DNA of 64,000 bases, taken from contig OY282559.1 in the NCBI GenBank assembly GCA_958295665.1, forward strand, positions 260,716,245-260,780,244, read 5' to 3'. The DNA comes from Tipula vernalis (Eukaryota > Arthropoda > Insecta > Diptera > Tipulidae). The notes beneath the pieces are model-generated. The model had not been told where the DNA came from. It worked only from the letters and a program-made list of their open reading frames with translations, and did no database searches. The position numbers were made by a program, and so were the translations under genes. Below, in pieces: positions 46,468-58,094 of this stretch (its first letter is position 1; every line of letters starts with the position of its first letter).

Positions 46468-47806
46468 ACTGGTTCCAAAACTGCATCCATCATCCAGTCC
46501 TCCCTAGGAGCCCCCATCCTTTCCCAATGGCATTTTTGCAAGAGTAAAGCGCTACCGTAGCTTTCTTTACCCTTTCCCGAATATTAGGTTTCCAATTTAA
46601 TTTGCTATCCAAAACGAGACCGAGAAACTTCGCTTCAACTGTAAAAGCCAAGCTGAACCCATTTAAAGTGGGAGAATCGATATTAGGAAGTATATATTTC
46701 CTACAGAAGAGAACCAATTCGGTTTTGTGTGGGTTCACATTCAACCCACAGCCATTGGCCCATAATGAAAGAATGCCCAGAGGATTTTGCATAAACTCAC
46801 TAAGGGTGCCGGGATATTTACCACGGACACCAATTGCAATATCATCCGCATAGGCAACCACCTTGAAGCCACCGTCCTCCAGTCTCAGCAACAGGTCATT
46901 TATGACCAAGTTCCAAAGTAGGAGGGACAGTACGCCACCCTGCGGCCGTACTTCTGCTTGCAAATCTTCTGACGGAGGAATCCCCAAAAACTAGCATTTA
47001 TGATCCTGCCTCTTAGAATTTGATCTATCCAGTCCTTGAGTGATTCATCCACTCCCAGATCTGAAAGTGCCCGGATTATAGCCCCTGGAAGCACATTGTT
47101 AAAGGCCCCCTCAATATCCAAGAAGGTTACCATTACGTACGTAGTCTCTATATCGAAAGATTTCTCAATGAAATATATAAGAGAATGAAGAGCAGTCTCT
47201 AACCAGGAAATGGTTAGATCCGTAGTTTGTTGAATATCCGCAGGGATAATACCATCGAGTCCAGACGACTTATATCGTTTAAAACTGTTTATCGCCCACA
47301 GGATCTTTTTTCTACTAATAATTTGCCCTATAAGGCTACTTGCCCTATGAGGCTACTTGCCCTATGAGGCTACTTGCCCTATGAGGCTACTTGCCCTATA
47401 AGGCTACTTGCCCTATGAGGCTAATTGCCCTTTTAGCTACTGATGTACTAGGTACAGATTCGAAACAACCAGGAAAATGTGTCTCCAGCAGAAGTTCCAG
47501 CGATTCCGCACTATTAGTAGTCCATATCCCATCCGGCTGTTGAAGATAACTTGGGATGGAAGGACCGGTTGCTAGTACTTTGCGTAGCCTAGACATTCCC
47601 GAAGACTCCTGAATTTTGCCACAGTATAGTCTCCAAGGGCTGTTCTTGGCACTTCTCAATTGATATTTGTAAATTTTGAGGACTTCCTTAAAGGAGTTCC
47701 AGTCTACAGCAGCTTTTGTTTTCCGTGCTGTTTTGAAGAGTCTTTTGCATTTTTAACGTGTTTGTTGAGTCTCCTCGAACCACCAGGGTGTTTTTTCTAT
47801 CCTCCG
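46468..47806 (-). pseudogene. R1/LOA-type LINE reverse transcriptase fragment
   Basis: Read right to left: TPWWFEETQQTR, PSIPSYLQQPDGIWTTNSAE, then past a 17-bp repeat expansion QTTDLTISWLETALHSL, MVTFLDIEGAFNNVLPGAII, a frame change, RPQGGVLSLLLWNLVINDLL, YADD (VVAYADDIAIGVRGKYPGTL), GCGLNVNPHKTELVLF, FLGLVLDSKLNWKPNIRERV. It lacks the endonuclease and the 3' end; the latter is cut by MITE G copy 2. At least two frame changes. The family assignment rests on the wording of the RT blocks and is approximate. Confidence 0.8.
47323..47424. repeat. Six 17-bp tandem repeats inside the LINE
   Basis: Unit TTGCCCTATGAGGCTAC repeated six times (two units have TATAAGG), plus a partial seventh. A 17-bp unit shifts the LINE frame at each step, so the expansion came after coding constraint was lost. 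Confidence 0.95.
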
Positions 47807-48003
47807 AAAATTTAATTTTTCATTTTTTTTGTGTTTTATTTATGTATTGTTATGTATATATGGTATATGCTTTATATACATATGTGTATTATATGCATTT
47901 TAATTATAATTTTAACTCTATTCAATTCAAATTTTTGTGAAATAATAATTAAAGTGTAATTTTGGAAAATGCAATCCACCGGGATGCATTTATCAGGCGT
48001 TTG

Positions 48004-48862
48004 TTTTATATTTATAGATAAAGAAATCAAAATTCTTGATTAAGGGCATGATTTTAACTTTGGAAATAATTACCCTTGTACATGGAATTTAATTACTAAA
48101 ATCTAATACTTGGATCGTATTAAATTGATTTTAACTTAATTTGATATACGTCGTAGTTAATTTCATATCTGATTTTATTTTTACGTATACTTGAATGTGT
48201 TCTTGTGTTTTATTTTATGTACAATCGACACAAATATATTCTTGAAGCTTGATACATAGCAAAACCAACAAAAATGTTTATACAGGCCGTTCGTTCGCTC
48301 TTTACACAGTTTCTATCAAGGAAATGTACTATATATTCTTGGTTTTTATCATATAATATTTAAACAACAACAAAAACAGAGAGACATTTTTGTTGGTTTT
48401 GGTATAGTCGTCACAAATATTTTCCTGTATCTTAATACATAGAACAGGAATGTTTGTATGTTCGCTATAAGGGTATTATTTGTATATAATCAAAACCAAC
48501 AAAAATGTTTATACAAGCCAAACAGTACAAACACTTAAGATATAAAAAAGTACGCTAAGGTGTAGTATTAGTGATGCGTATAAAATAAATCAGAAAGTAT
48601 ATATACGCAAAACAAATAAGTATAGGTGATAGATTCATCGAAACTAGAGTATTTTACGAAAAAATCTGTTCAAATACCGATATATAAATACCAATACATA
48701 AATAAATATACTGTACATTTTTTTTGATAGGATCTGTGTAAGGAGCGAACGAGACGGCTTGTAATGTTTATACACATTTCGTTATATTATATCAAAACCA
48801 ACAAAAATGTGGTTTTGATATAATATAATGAAAACATGTTACGTCTCCTGCTACGCACATAT
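48004..48862. repeat. Dispersed repeat H, left copy
   Basis: Shares with 55833-56424 a start TATTTATAGATAAAGA, then GATTAAGGGCATGATTTTAA, CATGGAATTTAATTAC, ATTTTATGTACAATCGACAC, ACCAACAAAAATGTTTATAC and the end ACGTCTCCTGCTACGCACAT. Direct orientation; the left copy has ~270 bp more internally. No ORF; identity unknown. Confidence 0.8.
48782..48828. repeat. Perfect 19-bp-arm hairpin
   Basis: TTATATTATATCAAAACCA, nine bases ACAAAAATG, then the exact complement. Inside repeat H left copy only; the right copy lacks it. Confidence 0.93.
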
Positions 48863-49224
48863 ATAATCCATATCAAATAGTTTATTTAGGTATGATTAAT
48901 TTTTTTACAGGGTATTATAAATTGCATTAAATTAAATTAAATTAATTAATATTAAAAGATTATAAATTAACTAAGCTATATAAATAAAATACTAATTTGG
49001 AAATATTAATTTTAGGTTGCAGTTTTCACATACAAACGTCAATATTACTTATATGGTAGACCGATAAATTTTTAAGAAAATAATGTTTCTGTTATAATAT
49101 TGTTAAGTTACATAACATAGGGTTAAATAAATGTACATTAGGTTGAAACCTTTTGAAATACACATCGTGCAATACGATTAGAATATACGAGAGATTTAGA
49201 AATAAATTCATTCCTTGTTAACCG
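48863..49224. other. AT-rich spacer, possibly outer part of an LTR
   Basis: No gene recognised. It may contain the start of the Gypsy element 2 5' LTR, whose left edge I cannot fix because the 3' LTR is truncated. Confidence 0.35.
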
Positions 49225-49325
49225 CTGTTATGCTTACACGAAAGCGATATAGAAATAAATGTAATTAAAATATAAACTAAAAACGTGTTTCTTTTACGAC
49301 GATTCGGGAAGTTAAATTTACAACA
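49225..49325 (+). mobile_element. Gypsy element 2, 5' LTR (recognisable part)
   Basis: From TTATGCTTACACGAA to TTAAATTTACAACA this matches the 3' LTR remnant ending at 55731. It is followed by TTTTTGGCGACGAGAACGGG, whose TGGCGACGAGAACGGGA is a primer-site-like sequence. The full LTR may extend further left. Confidence 0.7.
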
Positions 49326-49393
49326 TTTTTGGCGACGAGAACGGGATAATTAAACAGTATGTAATTAAGATAAGTGAATATAAATAAATTAAA

Positions 49394-50261
49394 ATGTTTA
49401 GTGCTGAAACAAAAAATATGGGAATTGAAAATTTTAACCCCAAAGTAATTCGGTTTTCAAGATGGATCCTTCGGTTGGAGGACATCTTTAAACTGTGCAA
49501 AGTTGATGACGTCGAAAATAAAAAAGTATATTTACTACATTACATCGGCGCAAGAAACTATGATATGTTGTGTGATAAAGTTGCGCCAACCAGCATTAAC
49601 GATAAAAATTATGAGGAAATAAAAAAAATGCTACAAGACCACTTCGAAATTAAAAAAAATGAAGTAGTGGAAATATACAAGTTCATGAAGAGGAAACAGA
49701 AGCACAATGAAAACATTGAAGATTTTATCCAGGACTTGAGAAGTTTGGCAACATGATGCTGTTTTGGCGAATATTTAGATAAAGCAATTAGGAATCAAAT
49801 TGTGATGGGTGTAAAAAGTGATCAAATCCAACAAAAACTTCTAGAAGACGAGAATTTAACATTACAAAATGCGGTCAAAATCGCAACCGCGATGGAATTA
49901 TCAAAACGTGGTGGTGATCAACTACACAAGAAATGAGTAGATGACGTTCAACTAATTCAAATTGTAAATCATAGGTATAGTAATAATAAAAATAAAAATA
50001 ATTTTCATATGAATAATCAAAGTAACAATTACATAACCTCAAAATTTTCAAATAGTTCAAAAAATTATTGTTTTCGTTGTGGATTTTCAAACCATTTAGC
50101 AAACATGTAACAACTAAATGTAATTTCTGTAGTCAAATTGGTCACTTAGAATCAGTTTGTTTAGCAAAAAATAATAATACTAATATTAATAAGTATAATT
50201 CAAACAAAGTAAATCAGACCAATTTTCTGGATGAAGTACGAGTACGTGAAGAATATATAGT
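49394..50261 (+). pseudogene. Gypsy element 2 Gag (several stops)
   Basis: MFSAETKNMGIENFNP, a capsid-like region with IKKMLQDHFEIKKNEVVEIYKF, broken by TGA at 49754-49756 and again at 49934. After these, a first knuckle (CFRCGFSNHLAN) and, in another frame, a second (CNFCSQIGHLESVC). Two-knuckle retroviral-style Gag, decayed. Confidence 0.82.
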
Positions 50262-50897
50262 ATGTCAAATATATTAGCTATTAATGATCAAGGTGATAGT
50301 ATAGATAGTAAATTTTTTATTGAATTATATGTTAATAATATTTCGAATTTTAAATTAGAAAAAGATAGTGGATCGCCAGTATCATTAATTAGTGTAGCTG
50401 ACAAAGTAAAATATTTTAATGAAATGAATTTAGGAAAAACGGATCGTATTTTTAAATCGTTTTGTGGTAATGAAATTCCATGTGTGGGTAGAATTAAGGT
50501 TAATGTTTATCATAGAAATAAAAGTTATGAGCTTTATTTCTATGTAGTAGTTTCTAATCGTCATCCAATACTAGGCCATGAATGGCTGAGGAAGATTGAA
50601 ATTAACTGGGATGTATATTTAAACAATTCAAACGTGATGGTAAATCAAATAGCACCAAACAAATTATATGATATTAATGGAATTTTGGAGAAATACAAAG
50701 AAGTGTTCGACAATAAACCGGGTAAAATTAATGGATTTGAGGCACGAATTAACATAAAGAGAAATACTACACCTGTATTTATAAAAGCCAGACCTATTCC
50801 ATTTGCGATCAAAAATTTAGTTGAAGAGGAATTGGGGAAAATGGTTGAAGACGGTATTCTAGAAAAAGTCAATGCAAGCGAATGGGTAACACCTATA
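50262..50897 (+). pseudogene. Gypsy element 2 Pol, protease and start of RT
   Basis: Protease-like motif is EKDSGSPVSLIS. It continues through HPILGHEWLRKIEINW to the RT entry (KARPIPFAIKNLVEEELGKMVEDGILEKV, NASEWVTPI), and is cut by element I1. The frame resumes at 52251. Confidence 0.85.
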
Positions 50898-52250
50898 CTG
50901 CCGTGCTAAACAAGTTTTACTGATCTACATTTTTGGCGAAATTGAATTATTGATGCCAATTAAAAGGTATTAATATCCTTTATATTTTACATAAATAAAT
51001 ATAATTAAATCTACTTTAATAAATGCATTATTAAACAAAATAAATTTCGCTCTAATCGAAAAAAATAGCAAATTTGAAGTAACACCGACTTAACTGACTT
51101 AACCGACTTACTTGATATTAAACATGAACGCCTTATCTATGGCACAAATAAGGTCCTTTTCTTTCAAATATGTAAGTTAAGCTACTTTTGTTTATTTTCA
51201 TAATTGAAATTGCATTCATGGCAATTTAAGAATTTCCATTTTCAATAGCAAAATTGACTTATTTGAAATTTTCTATATGTGAATTGAATCAATAATAACT
51301 TATATACAAGGACTTTTAACTTATCATAATGTAATGTTATTCTGTACTACAAATGAACCACTTAATGAATTTACCAATTTCGAATCCTCCGGCAATCGGT
51401 AGAGATTGAATTGTTTTAATGGATCGTCTATTATAAGTCTTGAATTTTATTCTTGTGATAAAAAATATTAATTTTTAATTCAATTTGATTGAATTTTTGT
51501 AATTTTTCAGTTGACTGACTTTTGAATTTATTTTTATAAAAAAGAAATGTTATGAATTAATTTAAACTACATACTAGATTTTTAAGCTATTTAAAAAACG
51601 ATCTTATAAATAATTTTATGATTTCAATAGTTGCTTTTATTTTGTTATAAATAAATATAACATAGCAATTAAACTAGTCTTTTGTTATAAAAGTTTTACC
51701 AAATCCTATTTGCAGATCGTATTTCATAAAATCCGAGAAACCATCATAAATTTTAGATAAGGTATATATTTTTTATATATGTATAATAAACGATTTCAAG
51801 TTCTCTTTGTAGTATACACGACTTTGGTATCATTTAAGATTGTATTCTATAGTTTATTTGAAAATAAATTTAACGATAAACTAAACATAAATACCTTAAA
51901 TGGCAGATAAGGTATATATTCTTCTTATTCACACAGGAATTTAGTTTTTCTTTTGTAATATAAATGACTTAATTGCACTTAAGTTATTTTTGTTTAGTAC
52001 CAATCGATTATTTATAAAGCCTATTTAAAGTAAAAGACCAAGTCTGCAAATTATTAATTAATTATGTGTAATTTATTGTTATTTTCTCGAGAAACATATT
52101 ATTTATGATCTAATGCATAATTTGAAGTCTTTGAAAGTAAATTAAATTCGCTTTTAAGCAAGTTATTCCCCAAATACTTCGAAAAACTTTAACATCAATT
52201 TCCTCGAAATGCGATTTTTGCAGATCAGTAAAACATGTTTAGCACGGCAG
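50898..52250. mobile_element. Inverted-repeat element I, copy 1, in Gypsy element 2
   Basis: Ends CTGCCGTGCTAAACAAGTTT and the complement of CTGCCGTGCTAAACATGTTT. TATA on both sides (50894-50897, 52251-52254). Removal with one TATA restores TPIVPVQK in the host RT, so the insertion is well defined. 1353 bp, AT-rich, no transposase. Confidence 0.92.
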
Positions 52251-53852
52251 TATAGTTCCGGTTCAAAAAGCGAATAGTCAAGTGCGTATTTGTGGGGATT
52301 ATAAGGTAACAGTTAACCCATATATAATTGTAGATCAACATCCCTTACCAACAGTAGACGAGTTATTTGCAAATATTGCAGTAGGAAAAAAATTAACATT
52401 TTTTAAAATTTGGTTTAGCACAAGCTTATTTGCAACTGCAAGTGCATGAGCAAGATCGAGATTTGTTGACGTTAAATACACATTTAGGATTATATCGTCC
52501 AACAAGATTAATGTATGGAATCTCTTCCGCACCAGCTATTTGGTAGCGTCACATGACACATCTGTTAGCAAACATCCCTGGAGTAACTTTTTTCTTAGAC
52601 GACATAAAAATTACTGGCCCTGATGATAAAACACATTTAAAAAGAATCGAAGAAGTACTATCGAGGTTGCATAAATACAACATGAAGGTGAATAAAACAA
52701 AATGCGAGTTTTTTGCGGATAAAATTGAGTATTGCGGCTATATAATCGATCGTCAGGGAATACATAAAACTACTGATAAAGTTGAAGCAATCACCAACAT
52801 GCCCGAGCCAAAAGATAAAGATCAAATTCGAGCATTTGTTGGATTAGTAAATTATTATGATCGTTTTTTACCAAATTTAAGTACTATATTGCATCCCATA
52901 AATAACTTATTGAAAAAAGATGTTAAATTTGATTGGGATATTGAATGTCGGAAATCATTTGAATACGTAAAGGATTTAATTAAATCGGAACAAATACTTT
53001 GTCATTACGATAGTAAACTACCAATACTACTGGCAACAGACACATCTCCTTACGGGGTTGGCGCAGTTTTAAGCCATAAGTTTGAAGACGGGAGTGAGAG
53101 ACCAATACAATACGCGAGTCAAACCTTAACGGGAACTCAGCAAAAGTACACACATTTAGACAAGGAATGTTATGCAGTTATATTTGGAATTAAAAAATTT
53201 TATCAATATCTATATGGGAGATCATTTACCTTAATAATAGATAATACAGCATTACGCAGCATTCGATGAAATCGATGTACTACAAATTGATCTAATAGAG
53301 AATCTGCCTGTTACAGTTGAACAGTTAGCACATCACACTAAAAATGATAAAGGAATTAGGAATTTAGTCGAAGGACTTAAAAATGGGATGAATGTAGGGC
53401 CAGAAGACAGATTCCAAATTGATTAAACGGAATTCTCATTACAAAATGGTTGTATTTTACGAGAAATCCGAGTTTATATTCCACCAAATTTACGAAATTC
53501 AATTTTACAAGAATTACATTCGGGACATTTTGGAATAAACAGAATGAAATCATTAGCTCGAGGGTACTGCTGGTGGGGTTGGATAACGATATTGAAAATA
53601 TGATAAAAGATTGTACTGCATGCCAAGAATCGCGACCATTACCAATAAAAGTACCTATACATAAATGGGAAAATGCTTCGAAACCTTTCGAAAGAGTCCA
53701 CGTTGATTTTGCTGGGCCTTTCCTGGGTAAATATTTATCTTTTATAGTACATTCTTATTCTAAGTGGATTGAAGTTAAAATCACAAAGAATATAACAACT
53801 GAAACGACTATGCAATTTTTACGAGAATTTTTTGCAACATTTGGAATACCTG
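52251..53852 (+). pseudogene. Gypsy element 2 Pol, RT to integrase
   Basis: VPVQKANSQVRICGDYKVTV begins the RT; a frameshift near 52410 and a stop near 52545 follow. FLDDIKITGP (LDD box, ~52591) then runs to RNase H (LLATDTSPYGVGAVLSH ... YAVIFGIKKFYQYLYG). There is a deletion at TALR|SIR, a TGA near 53424, then integrase HHCC (HSGHFGINRMKSL ... CTAC) and DFAGPF. Cut by element K just after the FGIP motif. Confidence 0.85.
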
Positions 53853-55231
53853 GGTATCGATTTTGGTCGCAAAACGAGGATTGAGGATTGAGAATTTTGT
53901 ATATATACACGGAGTATAATATACATTTTTCTATTGTGTGCCGTCAAATATTTTTATTGTATTAGTGTGTTTTCTCATGATGGTAAGTATCAAAAATAAG
54001 CTAAGCGGGTGAAATCTGTTCAACTTTTTGTTGCTTCCGCTTGCCTCGAGTTATTTTTCCCTATCTTCTAACATGAGCAATATTATTAACAAGAAGATCT
54101 TCTTGTTAATAATCTTTGGTTTCAGTCAAGCCGCCGTGTACATGTTGAATTTATCTCGGACGCTTTCAGTCAGACCACTTTCGGTTTAACATGTATCTTT
54201 AGTAATACATACGCAATCAATTGCTTGTGATCTTCAATATAAAAAACAAAAAGCAGCATAAATAAATGGTTTTTAATTTATACATTCTTCGTCGACCACA
54301 TTCATAATATTTTTTTTTGAGTTATGTGAGAATAAACATTTGAAAAATAAAAAAAACAATTCAGTGTTATCTCATGCGCACGAAAGGAATGTTGTACATA
54401 TTTTTATTTCCAGTAATTTTCTGCAAAATTTAAAACTAACAAAATTGTTAATTGAAGAATGATTTAAAGATAAATAAATATTAACTAGAAATGGAAAATA
54501 AGTCAGAAAAATATTTATAAACTATAATTTTATTAATAATTTTAAATGATGAAAAATCACACGACGTACATCCACCCTTTTCTGTGCTTGAATTAACACT
54601 AAGCCAAAATAACTAATTTACTTCTTATATTTTCCACATTATATTTTATATCCCTCTTTTTCGTGTCATTTTATCTCTCTTATTTGCATCATGTTTAAAC
54701 AAAAAACTCAAAAAAACGCCCATTAGACACTGTCAAATGTGCGTATTTTTTTAGTTTTTTGTTTAAAATAACATGGCGTCCGCGTAAGGTTTCTTTGTTT
54801 AACATCGGATAAGAGGGATAAAGTGAAAAATATAAGAAGTAAATTACTGATTTTAACTTTTTTAGTGTTGATCCAAGCGCAGGAAAGGGAGTGTGTACGT
54901 CGTATAATTTTTCTAACTTAAAATTATTAATAAAATTATAGTTTATAAATATTTTTCTGACTTATTTGCCTTTTTTAATTAATATTTATTTATCTTTAAA
55001 TCATTATTCATTTAACAATTTTATTAGTTTTAAATTTTGCAGAAAATTACTGGAAATAAAAATATGTACAACCTTTCGTACGCATGAGATGACACTGAAT
55101 GTTTTTTTTTTTATATTTCAAATGTTTATTCTCTGTTTTTCTCTATTCTTTGGACACCAATACAATTAACCAATACTATTGCCTTCCGGTAATTCTCAAC
55201 TCAATCCTCAAATTGCGACCAAAATCGCTGT
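53853..55231. mobile_element. Foldback element K in Gypsy element 2
   Basis: Ends share CGATTTTGGTCGCAA and AGGATTGAG inverted. CCTG on both sides (53849-53852, 55232-55235), and removal restores FGIPVVLVSDHG in the host integrase. Inside, ~54327-54660 and ~54810-55145 are long inverted arms (>300 bp), so most of it can fold on itself. The left half has about 400 bp more than the right, including a MITE fragment at 54125-54206. Confidence 0.85.
54125..54206 (-). mobile_element. Truncated copy of the 28425-type MITE
   Basis: About 80 bp matching the left end of the MITE at 28425-28837 in reverse (CAGACCACTTTCGGTTTAAC, then ATGTATCTTTAGTA). Only one end is present. Confidence 0.85.
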
Positions 55232-55640
55232 CCTGTTGTTTTAGTTTCTGATCATGGAACTTAATTTACCGCAGCAGATTTTCAAAATTTTTTAAACAGT
55301 AATGTAATTCAACATGGAGCACCATACCATCCATCTACAAATGGTCAAGCAGAAGGGTATGTTCGAACAATCAAAAATAAATCGAAAATGATAAACCACG
55401 ATGATGATTTACATACAAGTTTACAAAAATCCTCCTAGCTTATAGGAAAACAATACATCCAGTCACAAATAAATCTCCTTCAATGCTAATTTTTGGAAGG
55501 CAAATAAAATCATGGTTAGATTTAATATTACCTTCTCACTCTATAAATTCTAATGATAGTCAGAAACAACCTACGGACACATTGAAAAAGAAATTTGAGA
55601 TTCAAGATAGAGTAGCAATTAGAGATTACATGGCTTATGC
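55232..55640 (+). pseudogene. Gypsy element 2 integrase, C-terminal part
   Basis: VVLVSDHGT, one TAA, then FTAADFQNFLN, the APYHPSTNGQAEGYVRTIKN block with the catalytic Glu, a frame change, KTIHPVTNKSPSMLIFGRQI and RVAIRDY. The usual C-terminal ~100 residues are missing: a deletion joins AIRDY directly to LTR sequence. Confidence 0.85.
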
Positions 55641-55731
55641 TTACACGAATGCGATACAGAAATAAATGTAATTAAAATATAAACTAAAAACGTGTTTCTT
55701 TACGACGATTCGGGAAGTTAAATTTACAACA
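55641..55731 (+). mobile_element. Gypsy element 2, 3' LTR remnant
   Basis: Matches 49225-49325 from TTATGCTTACACGAA to TTTACAACA with a few differences. The 5' part of this LTR and the pol end were lost in one deletion. Confidence 0.8.
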
Positions 55732-55832
55732 GTTTCAATTTCCTTTCATTGATTTTGTTATTTAACTTACTTTGCATGCTTGATTTTGCAGGGTAAGATG
55801 TCCATAAACGGAGTTGAAGTTTTATGGATATA

Positions 55833-56424
55833 TTCATATTTATAGATAAAGACATCAAAATTCTAGATTTCTTGATTAAGGGCATGATTTTAACTTTGGT
55901 GCGGTTGTACATGGAATTTAATTACTTTAATTACTTTAATAACTAAAATCTAATAATTGGATTGTATTAAAATTGTTTTTAACTTAATTTGATATCTGTC
56001 GTAGTTAATTTCATATCTGATTTTATTTTTACGCTTAATTGAATGTGTTCTTGTGTTTTATTCAATTAAGTTTCATATTCAATTAAGCGAATGTGTTCTT
56101 GTGTTTTATTTTATGTACAATCGACACATATATTTTTGAAGATTGATACATAGCAAACCCAACAAAAATGTTTATACAGGCCGTCTCGTTCGCTCTTTAC
56201 ACAGTTTCTATCAAGAAAATGTACTATATATTATTGGTTTTGGTCATATAATATTTAAACAACAATAAAAACAGAGACATTGTTGTTGGTTTTGGTATAG
56301 TCGTCACAATTATTTTCCTGTATCTTGATACATAGAACAGGAATGTTTGTATGTTCGCTATAAGGGTATTATTTGTATAAAAGATAATGAAAACATAATA
56401 CGTCTCCTGCTACGCACATGGAAG
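55833..56424. repeat. Dispersed repeat H, right copy
   Basis: Direct copy of the repeat at 48004-48862, without the 48782 hairpin segment. It has its own short duplication near 56030-56110 (GAATGTGTTCTTGTGTTTTA twice). The two H copies bracket Gypsy element 2. Confidence 0.8.
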
Positions 56425-56667
56425 ATTGTAGAAAAATATTTACCTTCAATTTGTGTTGGTGGTTTAGTATATAAGATTCTGTTATTTTTATTTTGGTGTT
56501 GTTTTGTTTTCTCTATTTGTGTTTTTTGTATTCATGAGACAACTATAGTGTTCTTGATAAAACACGACAAACACAACAAAAACTTTAGTGTATTCGACTC
56601 AAATAGGATTCTTATACTTCGTATAATCGAGTGAGTTTGAGTCGAATCGGAAACCGCCATATATTTG

Positions 56668-57738
56668 TTTTTTTATTTAAAATAAATTTTATTTATTTAT
56701 TTTATGTAATTACAATCTAGTCTCCTGGAATAATGAGCAATTTGTTTCTGACTTAATTTACTAACTTAAATTAATCTATGGCTTCTTCCCATATTGGCGT
56801 TCCATAGTGTTTGGTAAATTGAAGTAAACCACATCTTTGTAGTGGATTTTAGATCAGCACAATACTGTTTAAACTGACAATCATATCAGCTCAAAAGGTT
56901 TGGTTCTTTTAAGTCAGCGTACTAAATTCATGATGCTTAGGAGCTGAGTTGCCTCAATGTTCACATGTTGGCGGAGCCTTTCTTCATGTCTCCGTGCTTT
57001 TTCCTGGATTTCGTTTTAAATGAGGTTCATTTTAAGGTCCCTGTGAAGGTAATTGTTTCTGACATACCAAGGTGCATCAACGATGTTCCTTAATACCATA
57101 TTTTGAAATCTTTGGATGATATTTACGTTGCTCTGTTTGGTACAACCCCAAAGCTGAATACCATAAGTCCAAATCGGTTTCAATATTTGCTTATAAAGTA
57201 GAAGCTTGTATGTTGATAAAGAAGAGTTCCTTCCCATCAGCCAATACATTTTTCTGTATTTAATTCTTAATTCTTCACTTTTATTCTTGACGTGTGCTTT
57301 CCATCGTAGTTTAGCATCCAGGGTCATGCCGAGATACTTAGCTGTGTTCGCATGCGGTATTATTTCCCGATTTATGGTAATCGGAATATGTGCGAATGGT
57401 CTGTTTGTAAAGTTGATGTGAACCGATTTAGCTTCATTTAATTTTATTCTCTATCTTTTTGTCCGTTTATATATTTGAGTTATAGCTGATTTTAACTTCT
57501 GTGTTGATTCTTCGTTGCTTTTTCCAACAGCTAAGATCGCCGTATCATCTGCAAAAGTTGCCACTGTGTTGTTTTCTAATGGAGGAAGATCATAAGTGTA
57601 TAGTAGGTATAAAACCGGCCCTAATACGCTGCCTTGTGGAACTCCTGCATTGATTTCTTTCAATTCAGAAAATGTATCATCTAACTTAATCCTGAAGAAC
57701 CTATCTTTCAAGTAAGATTCCAGTATCTTAGCAAATTG
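56668..57738 (-). pseudogene. Jockey-group LINE, copy 2 (3' third), cut by copia element 2
   Basis: Minus strand, about 1.07 kb and very similar to copy 1: AKILESYLKDRFFRIKLDD, AGVPQGSVLGP, TFADDTAILAVGKSN, then TAG at 57451-57453, then RIKLNEAKS and LGMTLDAKLRWKAHV, MNLI, and the same 3' UTR ending in a short A-rich tail at 56668. The left edge in element sense (57738) is exactly where the copia LTR begins, so the copy was probably split by copia rather than truncated on insertion. Confidence 0.88.
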
Positions 57739-57992
57739 TGTTAGAAGTGTAATTTCCATATTACTACATATCATTCTATTGTATAATTTCCATATTACTA
57801 CATATCATTCTATTGTATATTTTCCTTATTACTATATATCGTTCTATTGTATTGTTTACTTATCATTCACTCTGTAACCTTACTTTCTACATGTACAACA
57901 CGTGTAAAAACTTTTGTATAAAATAAAATAATAATCCTGAATCATCCGAATTATAATTAACTAAAGTACTTGTTTGTATTCAGATTCCATCA
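57739..57992 (+). mobile_element. Copia element 2, 5' LTR
   Basis: 254 bp, TGTTAGAAGTG...TTCCATCA. It contains three ~35-bp tandem repeats (CATATTACTACATATCATTC, CTATTGTAT). Boundaries come from the Jockey junction on one side and the primer site on the other. Confidence 0.8.
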
Positions 57993-58007
57993 GGTTATGG
58001 GCCCAGG
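57993..58007 (+). promoter_or_regulatory. Copia element 2 primer-binding site
   Basis: GGTTATGGGCCCAGG complements the anticodon-arm region of initiator tRNA-Met (GGGCCCATAACC), the internal-fragment primer used by Drosophila copia. Confidence 0.85.
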
Positions 58008-58094
58008 GATCGCTTGTGATTAAAAGTTGAATTGTGGTTTTGGTGAATTTTTTTTTGTGAAACAAAATAAAAATAAAAATCCGCAAATTAAAAT

